The notes beneath the pieces were generated by a model, which did no database searches, was not told where the DNA came from, and saw only the letters and a program-made list of their open reading frames with translations. Of a stretch of 64,000 bases of DNA, positions 41,365-50,834 are shown piece after piece. The stretch covers positions 310,001 to 374,000 of the forward strand of contig CAZGAQ010000001.1 in the NCBI GenBank assembly GCA_964523405.1. Reading direction: 5' to 3'. The DNA comes from CAZGAQ01 sp964523405. Lineage in GTDB: Bacteria > Planctomycetota > Phycisphaerae > UBA1845 > Fen-1342. Position numbers and translations under genes: made by a program. Position 1 is the first letter of the stretch. Every line of letters starts with the position of its first letter.

Positions 41365-42045
41365 TTGATTGATCCGTTTGTGCTCGTGCAGTTGGCGATC
41401 CTGGTGGGGATTGGCGCGCATCTGCGGGGGGTGGTCGCCAAGGCGGCACAGGGGGTGCCGACGAACCAGCCGGTGACGACAGTCCTGTTTGCGGCCGCGC
41501 TGTGGATGGCATTCCGGGTCGCGCGGGCGTTGTGGCGTGAGAACGCGATCTGGCTGGGCTGGCCGCGGGCGGTAGCCGTGGCGCCGTTGACGCGTCCGGG
41601 CGAGAAGGTGGTGATTCCGCCGGTGGCGCTGGGCGGGAGGGCGGCGAAGCTGTGGCTGACCGTGGACTATCCGATATGGGGGTACGGGCGATGGCCGGTG
41701 CTGGTGGAGGCGCAGGCGGAGCTACCGGGGGAGGAGGCGCGGACGTGTGTGTCGTTGGTCGTTTACCCGTCCGCGGCATGGTGGTGGCGGGGCAGGGGGA
41801 GCGGAGGCGCACCGGCGACCGACCTCGATCTGGAGGACGAGCCCGGTCCGATCGTGCTGAAGATGACCTTTGCCTGGGGCGAGGAGGGGCCAAGGTGGGT
41901 GACGCTGTGGGTGGTGCGGGCGACGTCGTTGCGGGGGGGTGTGGCGACAATGGCGCGGAGGGCGTGGCATGATGGGGGGATGAGTATGGGGATACAGACG
42001 GGGTTTCCCGAGGCGAATGCGGGTACGCGGCGGTGCGCGACGTGA
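41365..42045 (+). CDS. membrane protein of unknown function
   Basis: 226 residues. One or two N-terminal hydrophobic segments (FVLVQLAILVGIGAHLRGVV; TTVLFAAALWMAFRVARAL) are followed by a beta-rich domain (KLWLTVDYPIWGYGRWPVLV; VTLWVVRATSL). No family recognised. The start is a TTG at 41365, with AGGAGGG nine to ten bases upstream. It overlaps the next gene by four bases (GTGA). Confidence 0.6.
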   Translation: MIDPFVLVQLAILVGIGAHLRGVVAKAAQGVPTNQPVTTVLFAAALWMAFRVARALWRENAIWLGWPRAVAVAPLTRPGEKVVIPPVALGGRAAKLWLTVDYPIWGYGRWPVLVEAQAELPGEEARTCVSLVVYPSAAWWWRGRGSGGAPATDLDLEDEPGPIVLKMTFAWGEEGPRWVTLWVVRATSLRGGVATMARRAWHDGGMSMGIQTGFPEANAGTRRCAT

Positions 42046-42470
42046 AGAGACTGCGGTTTGTGGGCAATCCGGCGGTGGCGCGCGAGATTTGGCGGGAAGC
42101 CAAATTGCGCGGGTTTCCCCTAGGCCGGCGGCTGATCATCGGCGCGTCGGGCTTCCTGCTGATCGGGATCACGGGGGCGATTGCTATCCAGCAGCGTTGG
42201 TTTGGCTGGCGCATGATTGTCGCGTTCACGGCGGCGACGTTGCTGAACGGGATCGCTGCAGCGACGTGGGAGCGTCGCTGCGCGCTCCGGGCGTTGGCGG
42301 AGGTGCTGCGAGAGCGTGGGCGCTGCACGGACTGTGGGTATGATCTGACGGGCAACGCTTCGGGCCAGTGCCCGGAGTGTGGGGCGCCGGGCGCGCCCCA
42401 GAGACGGTGCGGAGCGGTGCGGGGAATGGTGTCGCGGGATGTGCCGGGGTGGTGGCGGCGGCGGGGGTGA
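42042..42470 (+). CDS. two-helix zinc-ribbon membrane protein
   Basis: 142 residues. Two hydrophobic segments (about 31-48, LIIGASGFLLIGITGAIA, and about 56-72) are followed by a zinc ribbon CTDCGYDLTGNASGQCPECG (about 95-114). The layout matches the protein at 38257. The start is a GTG at 42042 whose TG overlaps the upstream stop (GTGA), suggesting translational coupling; a GTG at 42033 is possible. Repeat L begins 19 bases after its stop. Confidence 0.65.
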   Translation: MKRLRFVGNPAVAREIWREAKLRGFPLGRRLIIGASGFLLIGITGAIAIQQRWFGWRMIVAFTAATLLNGIAAATWERRCALRALAEVLRERGRCTDCGYDLTGNASGQCPECGAPGAPQRRCGAVRGMVSRDVPGWWRRRG

Positions 42471-42488
42471 GGCGCGTGGCTGACGGCG

Positions 42489-42639
42489 GGGGTAGGGAAG
42501 GCCGTTGAAACGGCCTGGGGCGGGTGAGAGAGGAGAGAGTAGAGGGGGGAGCGTTGGGAACCAGTCCTAAAGGACTGGCCTATTTGCCCGGCTACGCCGG
42601 GGAAGGCCGCTGAAGCGGCCGGAAGCGGAAGGTGTGGGA
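42489..42639 (+). repeat. repeat L, copy 2
   Basis: 151-bp direct repeat of 39745-39895 with three differences. The fourth palindrome is perfect here (GGCCGCTGAAGCGGCC). Confidence 0.95.
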
Positions 42640-42728
42640 AGGTGGGGAAGAGGGCCGGAGAGCGGAGGGCAGGGGGGCGGAGGCGCTGGGCTAAGGCCGG
42701 GGGCGGCGTGGGATGGGGCGTTGGTTGA

Positions 42729-42808
42729 GGGCCCGGCCTTAGCGCCAGCCTACCCGCTGGTCTTGGGCGCGTTAAGCGCGGCGGTGGGGGGCTGGCGGTC
42801 GGGGGCGG
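42729..42808 (+). repeat. repeat S, copy 2
   Basis: Similar to 39911-39989 (GGGCCCGGCCTTAGCGCCAG start, GGCGGTGGGGG and GGTCGGGGGCGG near the end), roughly one base in ten different by eye. Confidence 0.85.
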
Positions 42809-42845
42809 ATTCCTCAGTCGTTACACTCCTTCGGAATGACGGGGA
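42806..42845 (+). repeat. dispersed repeat R, copy 3
   Basis: GCGGATTCCTCAGTCGTTAC then ACTCCTTCGGAATGACGGGG. Starts within the last bases of repeat S. Confidence 0.85.
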
Positions 42846-42877
42846 TGCGAGGAGCGCTCCCTCGGAACGGCGGGGGG

Positions 42878-42915
42878 GCAGATTCCGCAGTCGCTACACT
42901 CCTTCGGAATGACGG
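42878..42915 (+). repeat. dispersed repeat R, copy 4
   Basis: GCAGATTCCGCAGTCGCTAC then ACTCCTTCGGAATGACGG. The ends form an inverted repeat ATTCCG / CGGAAT. Confidence 0.85.
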
Positions 42916-42956
42916 ATGGGGCGCGGGCCCTGAAGTGACCAAGGCCCGCGCCCCAT
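42916..42956 (-). terminator. hairpin terminator of glutamate dehydrogenase
   Basis: 14-bp perfect stem ATGGGGCGCGGGCC (42916-42929) / GGCCCGCGCCCCAT (42943-42956), 32 bases beyond the gdh stop on the minus strand. No T-tract, but the stem is very strong. Confidence 0.6.
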
Positions 42957-42988
42957 GTTGATTGATGGAACGTGCGCGAGATTCGCGC

Positions 42989-44275
<1,287 letters not shown>

Positions 44276-44531
44276 GACTCGATTCCTTCCAGGTGCCGCC
44301 GCCGGTGGCGGGCAGGTACTTGCTCGTGCGCCCTCCGGCCGATTGCATCCGGGCGCACGCGAACGGGATCCTGACTAGGGGATGTCACTGGGCAGGGCTG
44401 AACACAGCGCAGCACGACCGACCATGTCGCGGGCCGTACACCAGGCCGGGTGTCCCACAGCACACACGCTGCGTGAGGGTACAAGACCTTTGTTCCTGCG
44501 CCGTCAGGTGCCATCAGACGGTGAACCTCCT

Positions 44532-44561
44532 AACATAGGCCAAATGGGGCTACCGTGTCAA
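44532..44561 (-). promoter_or_regulatory. sigma70 promoter of glutamate dehydrogenase
   Basis: On the minus strand a perfect TTGACA (44556-44561), an 18-base spacer and TATGTT (44532-44537). Transcription would begin near 44525. Confidence 0.65.
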
Positions 44562-44594
44562 ATCAGTGGCGCCCACCGCGGCGGCGGTTCCCGG

Positions 44595-44623
44595 CTGACG
44601 CGCCGGGTGCACGGGTCTACAAT
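44595..44623 (+). promoter_or_regulatory. sigma70-type promoter of PEP-synthase-like operon
   Basis: CTGACG (44595-44600), a 17-base spacer and TACAAT (44618-44623), 76 bases before the ATG at 44700. Confidence 0.55.
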
Positions 44624-44699
44624 GCCGTGCGGTCGCCGGCGGGGCGCCGGCCGCGGTGCACCCGGATCTGGTGGCGACGTACTGCACGCGGGAGGTCGC

Positions 44700-46478
44700 A
44701 TGTCCGCGCAGCCCGACAACCGGCCCGCCGGTCCGTCCGATCCTGTCTATGCCCGCTTCGACCGCGAATTCCTCGCGGGCGATGAGAATTTCACAGTGAT
44801 CGGGACGGGGGGCATCGGGGGCAAGGCACGCGGTCTGGCGCGGGTCAAGCGCATCCTGGCGCGGGCCTGTCCGGCGGGCCAACTGGCGGACTTCGTCGTG
44901 GACATTCCGCGGCTGGCGGTCGTCGGGACGGACGTCTTCGAGCAGTTCATGGAGCACGGGGGGCTGTGGGAGGTCGCCCTGTCGGACGCTCCGGACGATC
45001 GGATCGCGCACGCGTTCCAGCAGGCCGAGCTGCCGCCGCTGATCGTGGGGGACCTCCGGGCGCTGATCGCCGCGGTGCACCAGCCGCTCGCGGTGCGCTC
45101 GTCCAGCCTGTTGGAGGACGCCCTGCAGCACCCGTTCGCCGGGACCTACGCCACCAAGATGATCGCGAACAACCAGGCGGACGTGGCGACCCGGTTTCGG
45201 CGTTTGGGAGAGGCGATCAAGTTCGTCTGGGCGTCGACGTTCTTCCGTGACGCCAAGCGCTACATGCGCGCGATCGGGCGGAGCTGCCGCGATGAGCGTA
45301 TGGCCGTCATCATCCAGGAGGTTGTCGGGCAGCGCTACGGCGCGCGGTTTTATCCGACCATCGCGGGCGTCATCCGCACATACAACTTCTATCCGACCGG
45401 CCCGGCCCAGCCCGCGGACGGCGTGGTCAGCCTGGCGCTGGGCCTGGGCAAAACGATCGTCGACGGTGGCCTCACGTGGACGTACTCACCGGCCTTTCCG
45501 CGGCACTGCCCGCCATATGGCTCGGTCTGGGACCTGCTGCACAACACGCAGGCGGAGTTCTGGGCGGTCAACATGGGGCCGCCGCCGCCGTATGACCCGA
45601 TCAATGAGGCTGAGTATCTCGTGCGCGGCACGCTGGCGGAGGCCGAATACGACGGGCTACTCGCACCGCTGGTTTCCACCTATGACGCAGAGTCGGATCG
45701 CGTCGTGCTGGGCATGGGCCGGAGCGGGCCGCGCGTGCTCAACTTCGCGCCGCTGCTGGACCTGCAGGAGATTTCGCTCAACGCGGTGATCGCGCAACTG
45801 GCGGCCGCGTGCAAGGGCGCGGTGCAGTCGGACGTGGAGATCGAGTTCGCGGTAACGCTGGGGCGGGCGGGCGCGGAGCGCACCGCGCCGCACCGGTTTG
45901 GCTTTCTGCAGTTGCGGCCGATGCTGGTGGCGGACGAGCAGGTGGAGGTGCCGCCGGAGGAGTTGCGCAGCCCGCGGGCGCTGGTCGCCACAGAGCGCGT
46001 GCTGGGCAACGGCGTGCTGGATACGCTCACGGACATTGTCTACGTTCGGCCGGAGGGGTTTGAAGCCCGGAACACGCCGGCGATTGCCGCGGAGCTGGAA
46101 ACGCTGAACCAGCGCCTGGCGGACGAGGGGCGGCTGTACATCTTGATCGGTTTCGGGCGCTGGGGCAGCAGCGATCCGTGGCTGGGCGTTCCAGTGACCT
46201 GGCCGCAGATTTCGGGCGCACGGGTCATTGTGGAAGCGACGCGGCCGGACATGAACGTGGACCCGAGCCAGGGCTCGCACTTCTTCCACAACATGACGAG
46301 TTTTCGCGTACAGTATCTGACGGTGAGCCATTGCGGGCCCTACGCGCTGGACTGGGCGTGGCTGGCGGCGCTGCCGGCGGTGCACGAGACGGCGCACGTG
46401 CGGCACGTGCGGGCGCCGCAGGCGCTGACGGCGAAAGTGGATGGGCGGGCCGGGCGCGGCGTGGTGCTGCACGCGTGA
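44700..46478 (+). CDS. PEP-synthase-like ATP-grasp protein (PPDK_N type)
   Basis: 592 residues. It has the ATP-binding half of PEP synthase/PPDK: GIGGKARGLARVKRIL (about 35-50), the signature LAVRSSSLLEDALQHPFAGT (about 130-150), IIQEVVGQRYG and a Glu-rich QLRPM segment (about 405). The swivelling phospho-His domain and the PEP/pyruvate TIM barrel are missing, so it is not a complete PEP synthase. The C-terminal part (YILIGFGRWGSSDPWLGVPV ... SQGSHFFHNMT) is shared with the next gene's protein. GGAGG is four bases before the ATG. The paralogous gene follows after 126 bases. Likely a phosphotransferase of unknown target. Confidence 0.82.
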   Translation: MSAQPDNRPAGPSDPVYARFDREFLAGDENFTVIGTGGIGGKARGLARVKRILARACPAGQLADFVVDIPRLAVVGTDVFEQFMEHGGLWEVALSDAPDDRIAHAFQQAELPPLIVGDLRALIAAVHQPLAVRSSSLLEDALQHPFAGTYATKMIANNQADVATRFRRLGEAIKFVWASTFFRDAKRYMRAIGRSCRDERMAVIIQEVVGQRYGARFYPTIAGVIRTYNFYPTGPAQPADGVVSLALGLGKTIVDGGLTWTYSPAFPRHCPPYGSVWDLLHNTQAEFWAVNMGPPPPYDPINEAEYLVRGTLAEAEYDGLLAPLVSTYDAESDRVVLGMGRSGPRVLNFAPLLDLQEISLNAVIAQLAAACKGAVQSDVEIEFAVTLGRAGAERTAPHRFGFLQLRPMLVADEQVEVPPEELRSPRALVATERVLGNGVLDTLTDIVYVRPEGFEARNTPAIAAELETLNQRLADEGRLYILIGFGRWGSSDPWLGVPVTWPQISGARVIVEATRPDMNVDPSQGSHFFHNMTSFRVQYLTVSHCGPYALDWAWLAALPAVHETAHVRHVRAPQALTAKVDGRAGRGVVLHA

Positions 46479-46604
46479 CGGTGGGGGTGGGGCGCGAACC
46501 GGCCGGTCCGGCGGCGGGCGTGCCCGGCGATGCGGGGGCGGACGGGGCCTGCTCGCCGGGCGTGGGAATTCGGCGTACACTGGCAAGCCCTGGAGAACGC
46601 CGGA

Positions 46605-49600
46605 ATGGACGCAAGCATTTCCTTTCAGAGTCTGATTCGCGACCTGCAGGAGCGCGCCAAGGAGCTGAACTGCCTCTACACGGTGGAGGAGTTGACCAGC
46701 GACCCGAGCCTGGCGCTGCCGGACGTGCTGCGCGGCGTGATCGCGGCCCTGCCGCAGGGCTGGCAGTACACGGACATCTGTCGGGCGCGCCTCACCAGCA
46801 ACGGGACGGTGTACGCATCGGACGGCTTTCGCGAGACGCCCTGGATGCAGAGCGCCACGATCCTGGTGCAGGGGGAGCCGATGGGGCGCGTGGAGGTCGC
46901 GTATCTGGAGGAGATGCCGTTCGCCGGAGAGGGGCCGTTTCTGCGTGAGGAGCGACGGCTGATCGACACGATCGCGGACCGCCTGGGCAGTTGCCTGACG
47001 CATCGCACGCTGGTGGAGTCGATGCAGCAGTGGCGGGCGGCGGAGCAGCGCGCGTCGCGGCGCACGATGCAGGATTGGTCCGTGATTCTGGATCTGCTGC
47101 GCCGCACGGATCAAGGCCTGCTGCTGCGCGTGGCGCGGAAGATGATCAACCACCTCTGCTGGAGCGGTGTGCGGGAAGCCGGGCCGCTGCTGCCGCACTT
47201 CGGCGGGCCGGGGCGGAGCGAGGACGATCTGTACGGGGAATCCAACCGGCCGCAGGATCGGGACAACGCGCCGACGAGCGACACGCTGGTGGACGAGGCG
47301 TTCCGGCTGGCAGCGGTGCACCTGTCCGACGACGAGATCGTGGCGTGCGTGCACACGTGGATCAAACAGGACCGGGCGAGCTTCCTGGTCAACGCGCTGG
47401 AGAACTACCACACGTCGCTGGCCGAGGTGAGCGACGCGATCAGCCGGTTCCAGCACGCGACCCACGGCGAGGTTGAGCTGTCGCTGTCGACCTTGAAGGG
47501 GCTGCGCGTGTCGCTGGTGCGACGCGTCCTCACCGATCAGCTCGAGTTCATCAACGTCGCCAAGAACTACGTCGACATTCGCGATTTCCACGAACTGCTG
47601 CAGCGCTGCATCTTTCCGGCCAAGGGGCACGGGCGCATCGGCGGGAAGAGCTCCGGGCTGTTTCTGGCGCGGCAGATCATCCGGCGGCACGCGGGGGAGA
47701 GCGAACTGCTGGCGAGCGTGCGCACGCCGAAGACGTGGTACATCACCTCGGACGGGCTGCACAATTTCGTGTACTGCAACCACCTCGAAGATGTGTTCAC
47801 GCAGAAGTACAAGGAAATTGACCAGGTCCGCCAGGAATACCCGGACATCGTGCAGGTCTTCAAGCATTCGCAGTTCTCGTCGGACATGCTCAAGGGGCTG
47901 TCGCTGGCGCTGGACGACTTCGGCGAGCGGCCGGTGATCGTGCGCAGCTCGAGCCTGCTGGAGGATCGCTTCGGGGCGGCATTCTCGGGCAAGTACAAGA
48001 GTCTGTTTCTGGCGAACCAGGGGACCAAGCAGGAGCGCATGGCGGCGCTGGTGGATGCCATCGCGGAGGTGTACGCGTCGACGTTCGCACCGGACCCGAT
48101 CGAATACCGGGCGGAGCGCAACCTCCTGGACTTTCAGGAGGGAATGGGCGTGATGATTCAGGAGGTGGTGGGCACGCGGATCGGCGACTACTTCCTGCCG
48201 GTGTTCGCGGGGGTGGCGTTCTCCAACAACGAGTTCCGCTGGTCGCCGCGCATCCGGCGCGAGGACGGCCTGGTGCGCCTGGTGCCGGGGCTGGGGACGC
48301 GGGCGGTGGACCGCACCGGTGATGACTACCCGGTCCTGGTGTCGCCGGGGCAGCCCGGGCTGCGGGCGAACGCGACGGCCGAGGAGACGGTGCGCTATTC
48401 GCCGAAGTATATGGACGTGATCTACCTGCCGACGAACAGCTTCGAGACGGTGAAGGTGGACGAGTTTCTGCGCGAGGCGGGCGAGCGCGTGCCGGGGCTG
48501 GAACGCCTGGTCTCGGTGAACCAGCACGGGCGGCTGTGCGCACCGCTGCTGGGGCAGGTGGATTTCGAGCGCGACGATTTGGTGCTGACGTTCGAGGGCC
48601 TGCTGACGCGCACGCCCTTCATCAAGCAGATCCAGACGCTGCTGCAACTGCTGCAGCACGAGCTGAATGCCCCGGTCGACATCGAGTTCGCGTCCGATGG
48701 GCAGCAGTTGTACCTGCTGCAATGCCGCACGCAGACGCCGGGCAAGCAATACGCCCCGGCGCCGATCCCCCGGGACCTGCCGCCGGAGCGCGTGATCTTC
48801 ACCACGCACCGCCACATTTCCAACGGCAGCGTGCCGAACATCACGCACGTCGTGTACGTGGACCCGGATCACTACGGGCAACTCGAATGCCTCGAGGACA
48901 TGGTGGCCGTGGGGCGGGCGGTGGGCCGGCTGAACAAGCTGCTGCCCAAGCGGCAGTTCATCCTGATGGGGCCGGGGCGGTGGGGCAGCCGGGGCGACAT
49001 CAAGCTCGGCGTGCGGGTGACGTATTCGGACATCAACAACACGTCGATGCTGGTGGAGATCGCGCGGCGTAAGGGCGAGTACACGCCGGACCTGTCGTTC
49101 GGCACGCACTTCTTCCAGGATCTGGTGGAAGCCGCGATCCGCTACCTGCCCCTGTACCCGGACGAGGACGGCGAGGTCTTCAGCGAGCGCTTTCTGACGC
49201 AGTCGGACAACATACTGCCGGAGCTGCTGCCAGAATACGCGCACCTGCGCGACGTGCTGCGCGTGATCGACGTGCCGCGTGTGGCCAATGGCCAGGTGCT
49301 GCACATTCTGATGAACGGCGATTTGAACGAGGCCGTGGGGGTGCTGGTGCCGGCGAATGCGGAGCCCACGGCGGGCGATGAGGTGGCAGTCGATCTCAAG
49401 CCGCAGAGTGGGCAGGACTGGCGCTGGCGGATGCGGATGGCGGAGCGCATCGCCGCGCGGCTCGACCCGGAGCGCTACGGCGTGAAGGGGATTTACATTT
49501 TCGGTAGCACGAAGAACGCCACCGCCGGGCCGGGCAGCGACATCGATCTGCTGGTGCACTTCATCGGGACCGCGGAACAGGAAGCGGCCCTGCAGCAGTG

Positions 49601-49799
49601 GCTGGACGGCTGGAGCCTGTCGCTGGCGGAGATGAACTACCTGCGCACCGGCTACAAGACGGAGCGCCTGCTGGACGTGCACGTCGTCACCGATGAGGAC
49701 CTGCGGCGGCAGACGAGCTTCGCGGCGAAGATCAACGCGGTCACCGACGCCGCCCGGCCGCTGGCTTTGGGGCGGGATGTCGGCAAGCGCCCCGCGTGA
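46605..49799 (+). CDS. GAF / PEP-synthase-like / nucleotidyltransferase fusion
   Basis: 1064 residues. Residues about 5-145 are a GAF-like sensor (LQERAKELNCLYTVEEL; WQYTDICRARLTSNGTVYAS; LREERRLIDTIADRLGSCL). A helical linker follows. About 360-710 is a PPDK_N ATP-grasp region (IGGKSSGLFLARQII; PVIVRSSSLLEDRFGAAFSG; MIQEVVGTRIGDYF; LLQCRTQTPG). About 785-860 is the module shared with the upstream protein (ILMGPGRWGSRGDIKLGVRV ... SFGTHFFQDL). The C-terminal ~110 residues are an MNT-type nucleotidyltransferase with IFGSTKNATAGPGSDIDLLV (GS plus DxD). The phospho-His and PEP-binding domains are absent. Start: ATG at 46605, GGAG nine bases upstream. Confidence 0.85.
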   Translation: MDASISFQSLIRDLQERAKELNCLYTVEELTSDPSLALPDVLRGVIAALPQGWQYTDICRARLTSNGTVYASDGFRETPWMQSATILVQGEPMGRVEVAYLEEMPFAGEGPFLREERRLIDTIADRLGSCLTHRTLVESMQQWRAAEQRASRRTMQDWSVILDLLRRTDQGLLLRVARKMINHLCWSGVREAGPLLPHFGGPGRSEDDLYGESNRPQDRDNAPTSDTLVDEAFRLAAVHLSDDEIVACVHTWIKQDRASFLVNALENYHTSLAEVSDAISRFQHATHGEVELSLSTLKGLRVSLVRRVLTDQLEFINVAKNYVDIRDFHELLQRCIFPAKGHGRIGGKSSGLFLARQIIRRHAGESELLASVRTPKTWYITSDGLHNFVYCNHLEDVFTQKYKEIDQVRQEYPDIVQVFKHSQFSSDMLKGLSLALDDFGERPVIVRSSSLLEDRFGAAFSGKYKSLFLANQGTKQERMAALVDAIAEVYASTFAPDPIEYRAERNLLDFQEGMGVMIQEVVGTRIGDYFLPVFAGVAFSNNEFRWSPRIRREDGLVRLVPGLGTRAVDRTGDDYPVLVSPGQPGLRANATAEETVRYSPKYMDVIYLPTNSFETVKVDEFLREAGERVPGLERLVSVNQHGRLCAPLLGQVDFERDDLVLTFEGLLTRTPFIKQIQTLLQLLQHELNAPVDIEFASDGQQLYLLQCRTQTPGKQYAPAPIPRDLPPERVIFTTHRHISNGSVPNITHVVYVDPDHYGQLECLEDMVAVGRAVGRLNKLLPKRQFILMGPGRWGSRGDIKLGVRVTYSDINNTSMLVEIARRKGEYTPDLSFGTHFFQDLVEAAIRYLPLYPDEDGEVFSERFLTQSDNILPELLPEYAHLRDVLRVIDVPRVANGQVLHILMNGDLNEAVGVLVPANAEPTAGDEVAVDLKPQSGQDWRWRMRMAERIAARLDPERYGVKGIYIFGSTKNATAGPGSDIDLLVHFIGTAEQEAALQQWLDGWSLSLAEMNYLRTGYKTERLLDVHVVTDEDLRRQTSFAAKINAVTDAARPLALGRDVGKRPA

Positions 49800-49888
49800 C
49801 CACCGCGGGCTGAGGTGCGGGGGCGTGACGGGCGGCCCGGCCCGGCGCGGAGGTTTGCGGGGGGCCGGCTGGACCGTTTCAGGCTGCC

Positions 49889-49894
49889 TATAAT
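49889..49894 (+). promoter_or_regulatory. -10 box upstream of dioxygenase gene
   Basis: Perfect TATAAT, 103 bases before the ATG at 49998. No convincing -35. Confidence 0.4.
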
Positions 49895-49997
49895 CGACGC
49901 AGTCGCCGGGAGCGGGCCGACGCGTCGCGTGTACGCGGTACCCCCGGGCCACGGCGCTGCACCGGCCGCCGGCAGGCGGCTTGGGAGACCACGGGAC

Positions 49998-50741
49998 ATG
50001 ATCACGCCGGACCAGACCAGGCAATATCAGCGCGAAGGGTACACGATCTGTCGGCAGGTGCTCGAACCGGCGCGGCTGCGCGAGATGACCGCCTACCTGG
50101 ACGGCTTCATCGCCGAGATGTCGAAGATCATGCGGCCGGAGCACCTCGACAAGCCGCACGTGTGGGACAAGCGGTTCCTGGATTTCTGTGCGACGCCGTC
50201 CCTGTTGGATCATGTCGAACAGCTCATTGGGCCGGACATCGTGCTGTTCTCCAGCCACATCATCAGCAAAGCCAAGGGCGACGGGCTGCCGGTGCCGTGG
50301 CACCAGGACGCGATCTACTGGGACCTCGAGCCGATGAACGTGACGACGCTGTGGCTGGCGATCGACGCGTCGACCGTGGAGAACGGCTGTATGCGCGTGA
50401 TCCCCGGCACGCACACGCGCGGGCCGCTCGAGCACGTCCGCGACACCAGCCCGGAGGGCAAGGTGCTCGATCGCGGGCTGAAGCCGGAGTTCGTGGACGA
50501 GCGCCAGGCCGTGGACTGCGTGCTGCAGCCGGGGGACTGCTCGTTCCATGCGCCGTACCTGATCCACGGCTCGACGCCGAATAAGTCACCCCAGCGGCGC
50601 TGCGGGTACACGATGCGCTTCATGCCGGCGACGACGAAGTTGCTGCGCAACGGGCCCCTGGCGCAGTGGTTCGCGAGTCACCCGCTGTTCCTGCTGCGGG
50701 GGCGGGATCGGTCCGGGACCAACGTGTACGCAAACGTCTGA
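49998..50741 (+). CDS. phytanoyl-CoA dioxygenase (PhyH) family protein
   Basis: 247 residues. It belongs to the Fe(II)/2-oxoglutarate dioxygenases of the PhyH group: the iron ligands HxD in VPWHQDAIYW (about residues 97-106) and the distal His in YLIHGSTPNKS, with an Arg (RCGYTMRF) for 2-oxoglutarate. Substrate unknown; bacterial members hydroxylate lipids, amino acids or secondary metabolites. The ATG at 49998 has GGGAG ten bases upstream. Confidence 0.88.
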   Translation: MITPDQTRQYQREGYTICRQVLEPARLREMTAYLDGFIAEMSKIMRPEHLDKPHVWDKRFLDFCATPSLLDHVEQLIGPDIVLFSSHIISKAKGDGLPVPWHQDAIYWDLEPMNVTTLWLAIDASTVENGCMRVIPGTHTRGPLEHVRDTSPEGKVLDRGLKPEFVDERQAVDCVLQPGDCSFHAPYLIHGSTPNKSPQRRCGYTMRFMPATTKLLRNGPLAQWFASHPLFLLRGRDRSGTNVYANV

Positions 50742-50781
50742 AATGGTCAGGGCGGGCGGAGCCGCGGCCGGCGCGGGCGGG

Positions 50782-50787
50782 TATACT
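50782..50787 (+). promoter_or_regulatory. -10 box of rhomboid gene
   Basis: TATACT, 47 bases before the ATG at 50835. No clear -35 was identified. Confidence 0.35.
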
Positions 50788-50834
50788 GTGGCGGCACCGC
50801 GTGGGTGCGCGGTGCCGGTCCGGCGAGCAGGCGT

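Larger units (their letters stand above)
42471..42988. other. repeat-filled intergenic region
   Basis: 518 bp containing repeat L copy 2, repeat S copy 2, two R copies and the gdh terminator hairpin. No gene is seen. Confidence 0.65.
44276..44699. other. divergent regulatory region, 424 bp
   Basis: Holds the gdh promoter on the minus strand (44532-44561) with a leader of about 250 nt, and the promoter of the PEP-synthase-like operon on the plus strand (44595-44623). The two promoters sit back to back within 100 bp. Confidence 0.55.

Noticed and set aside
45657..50567. A 1636-codon stop-free frame on the minus strand
   Set aside because: It is antisense to three well-supported genes (PEP-synthase-like pair and PhyH dioxygenase) and its protein is rich in Arg/His/Gln/Val in the way GC-rich antisense shadows are. 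No domain is visible.
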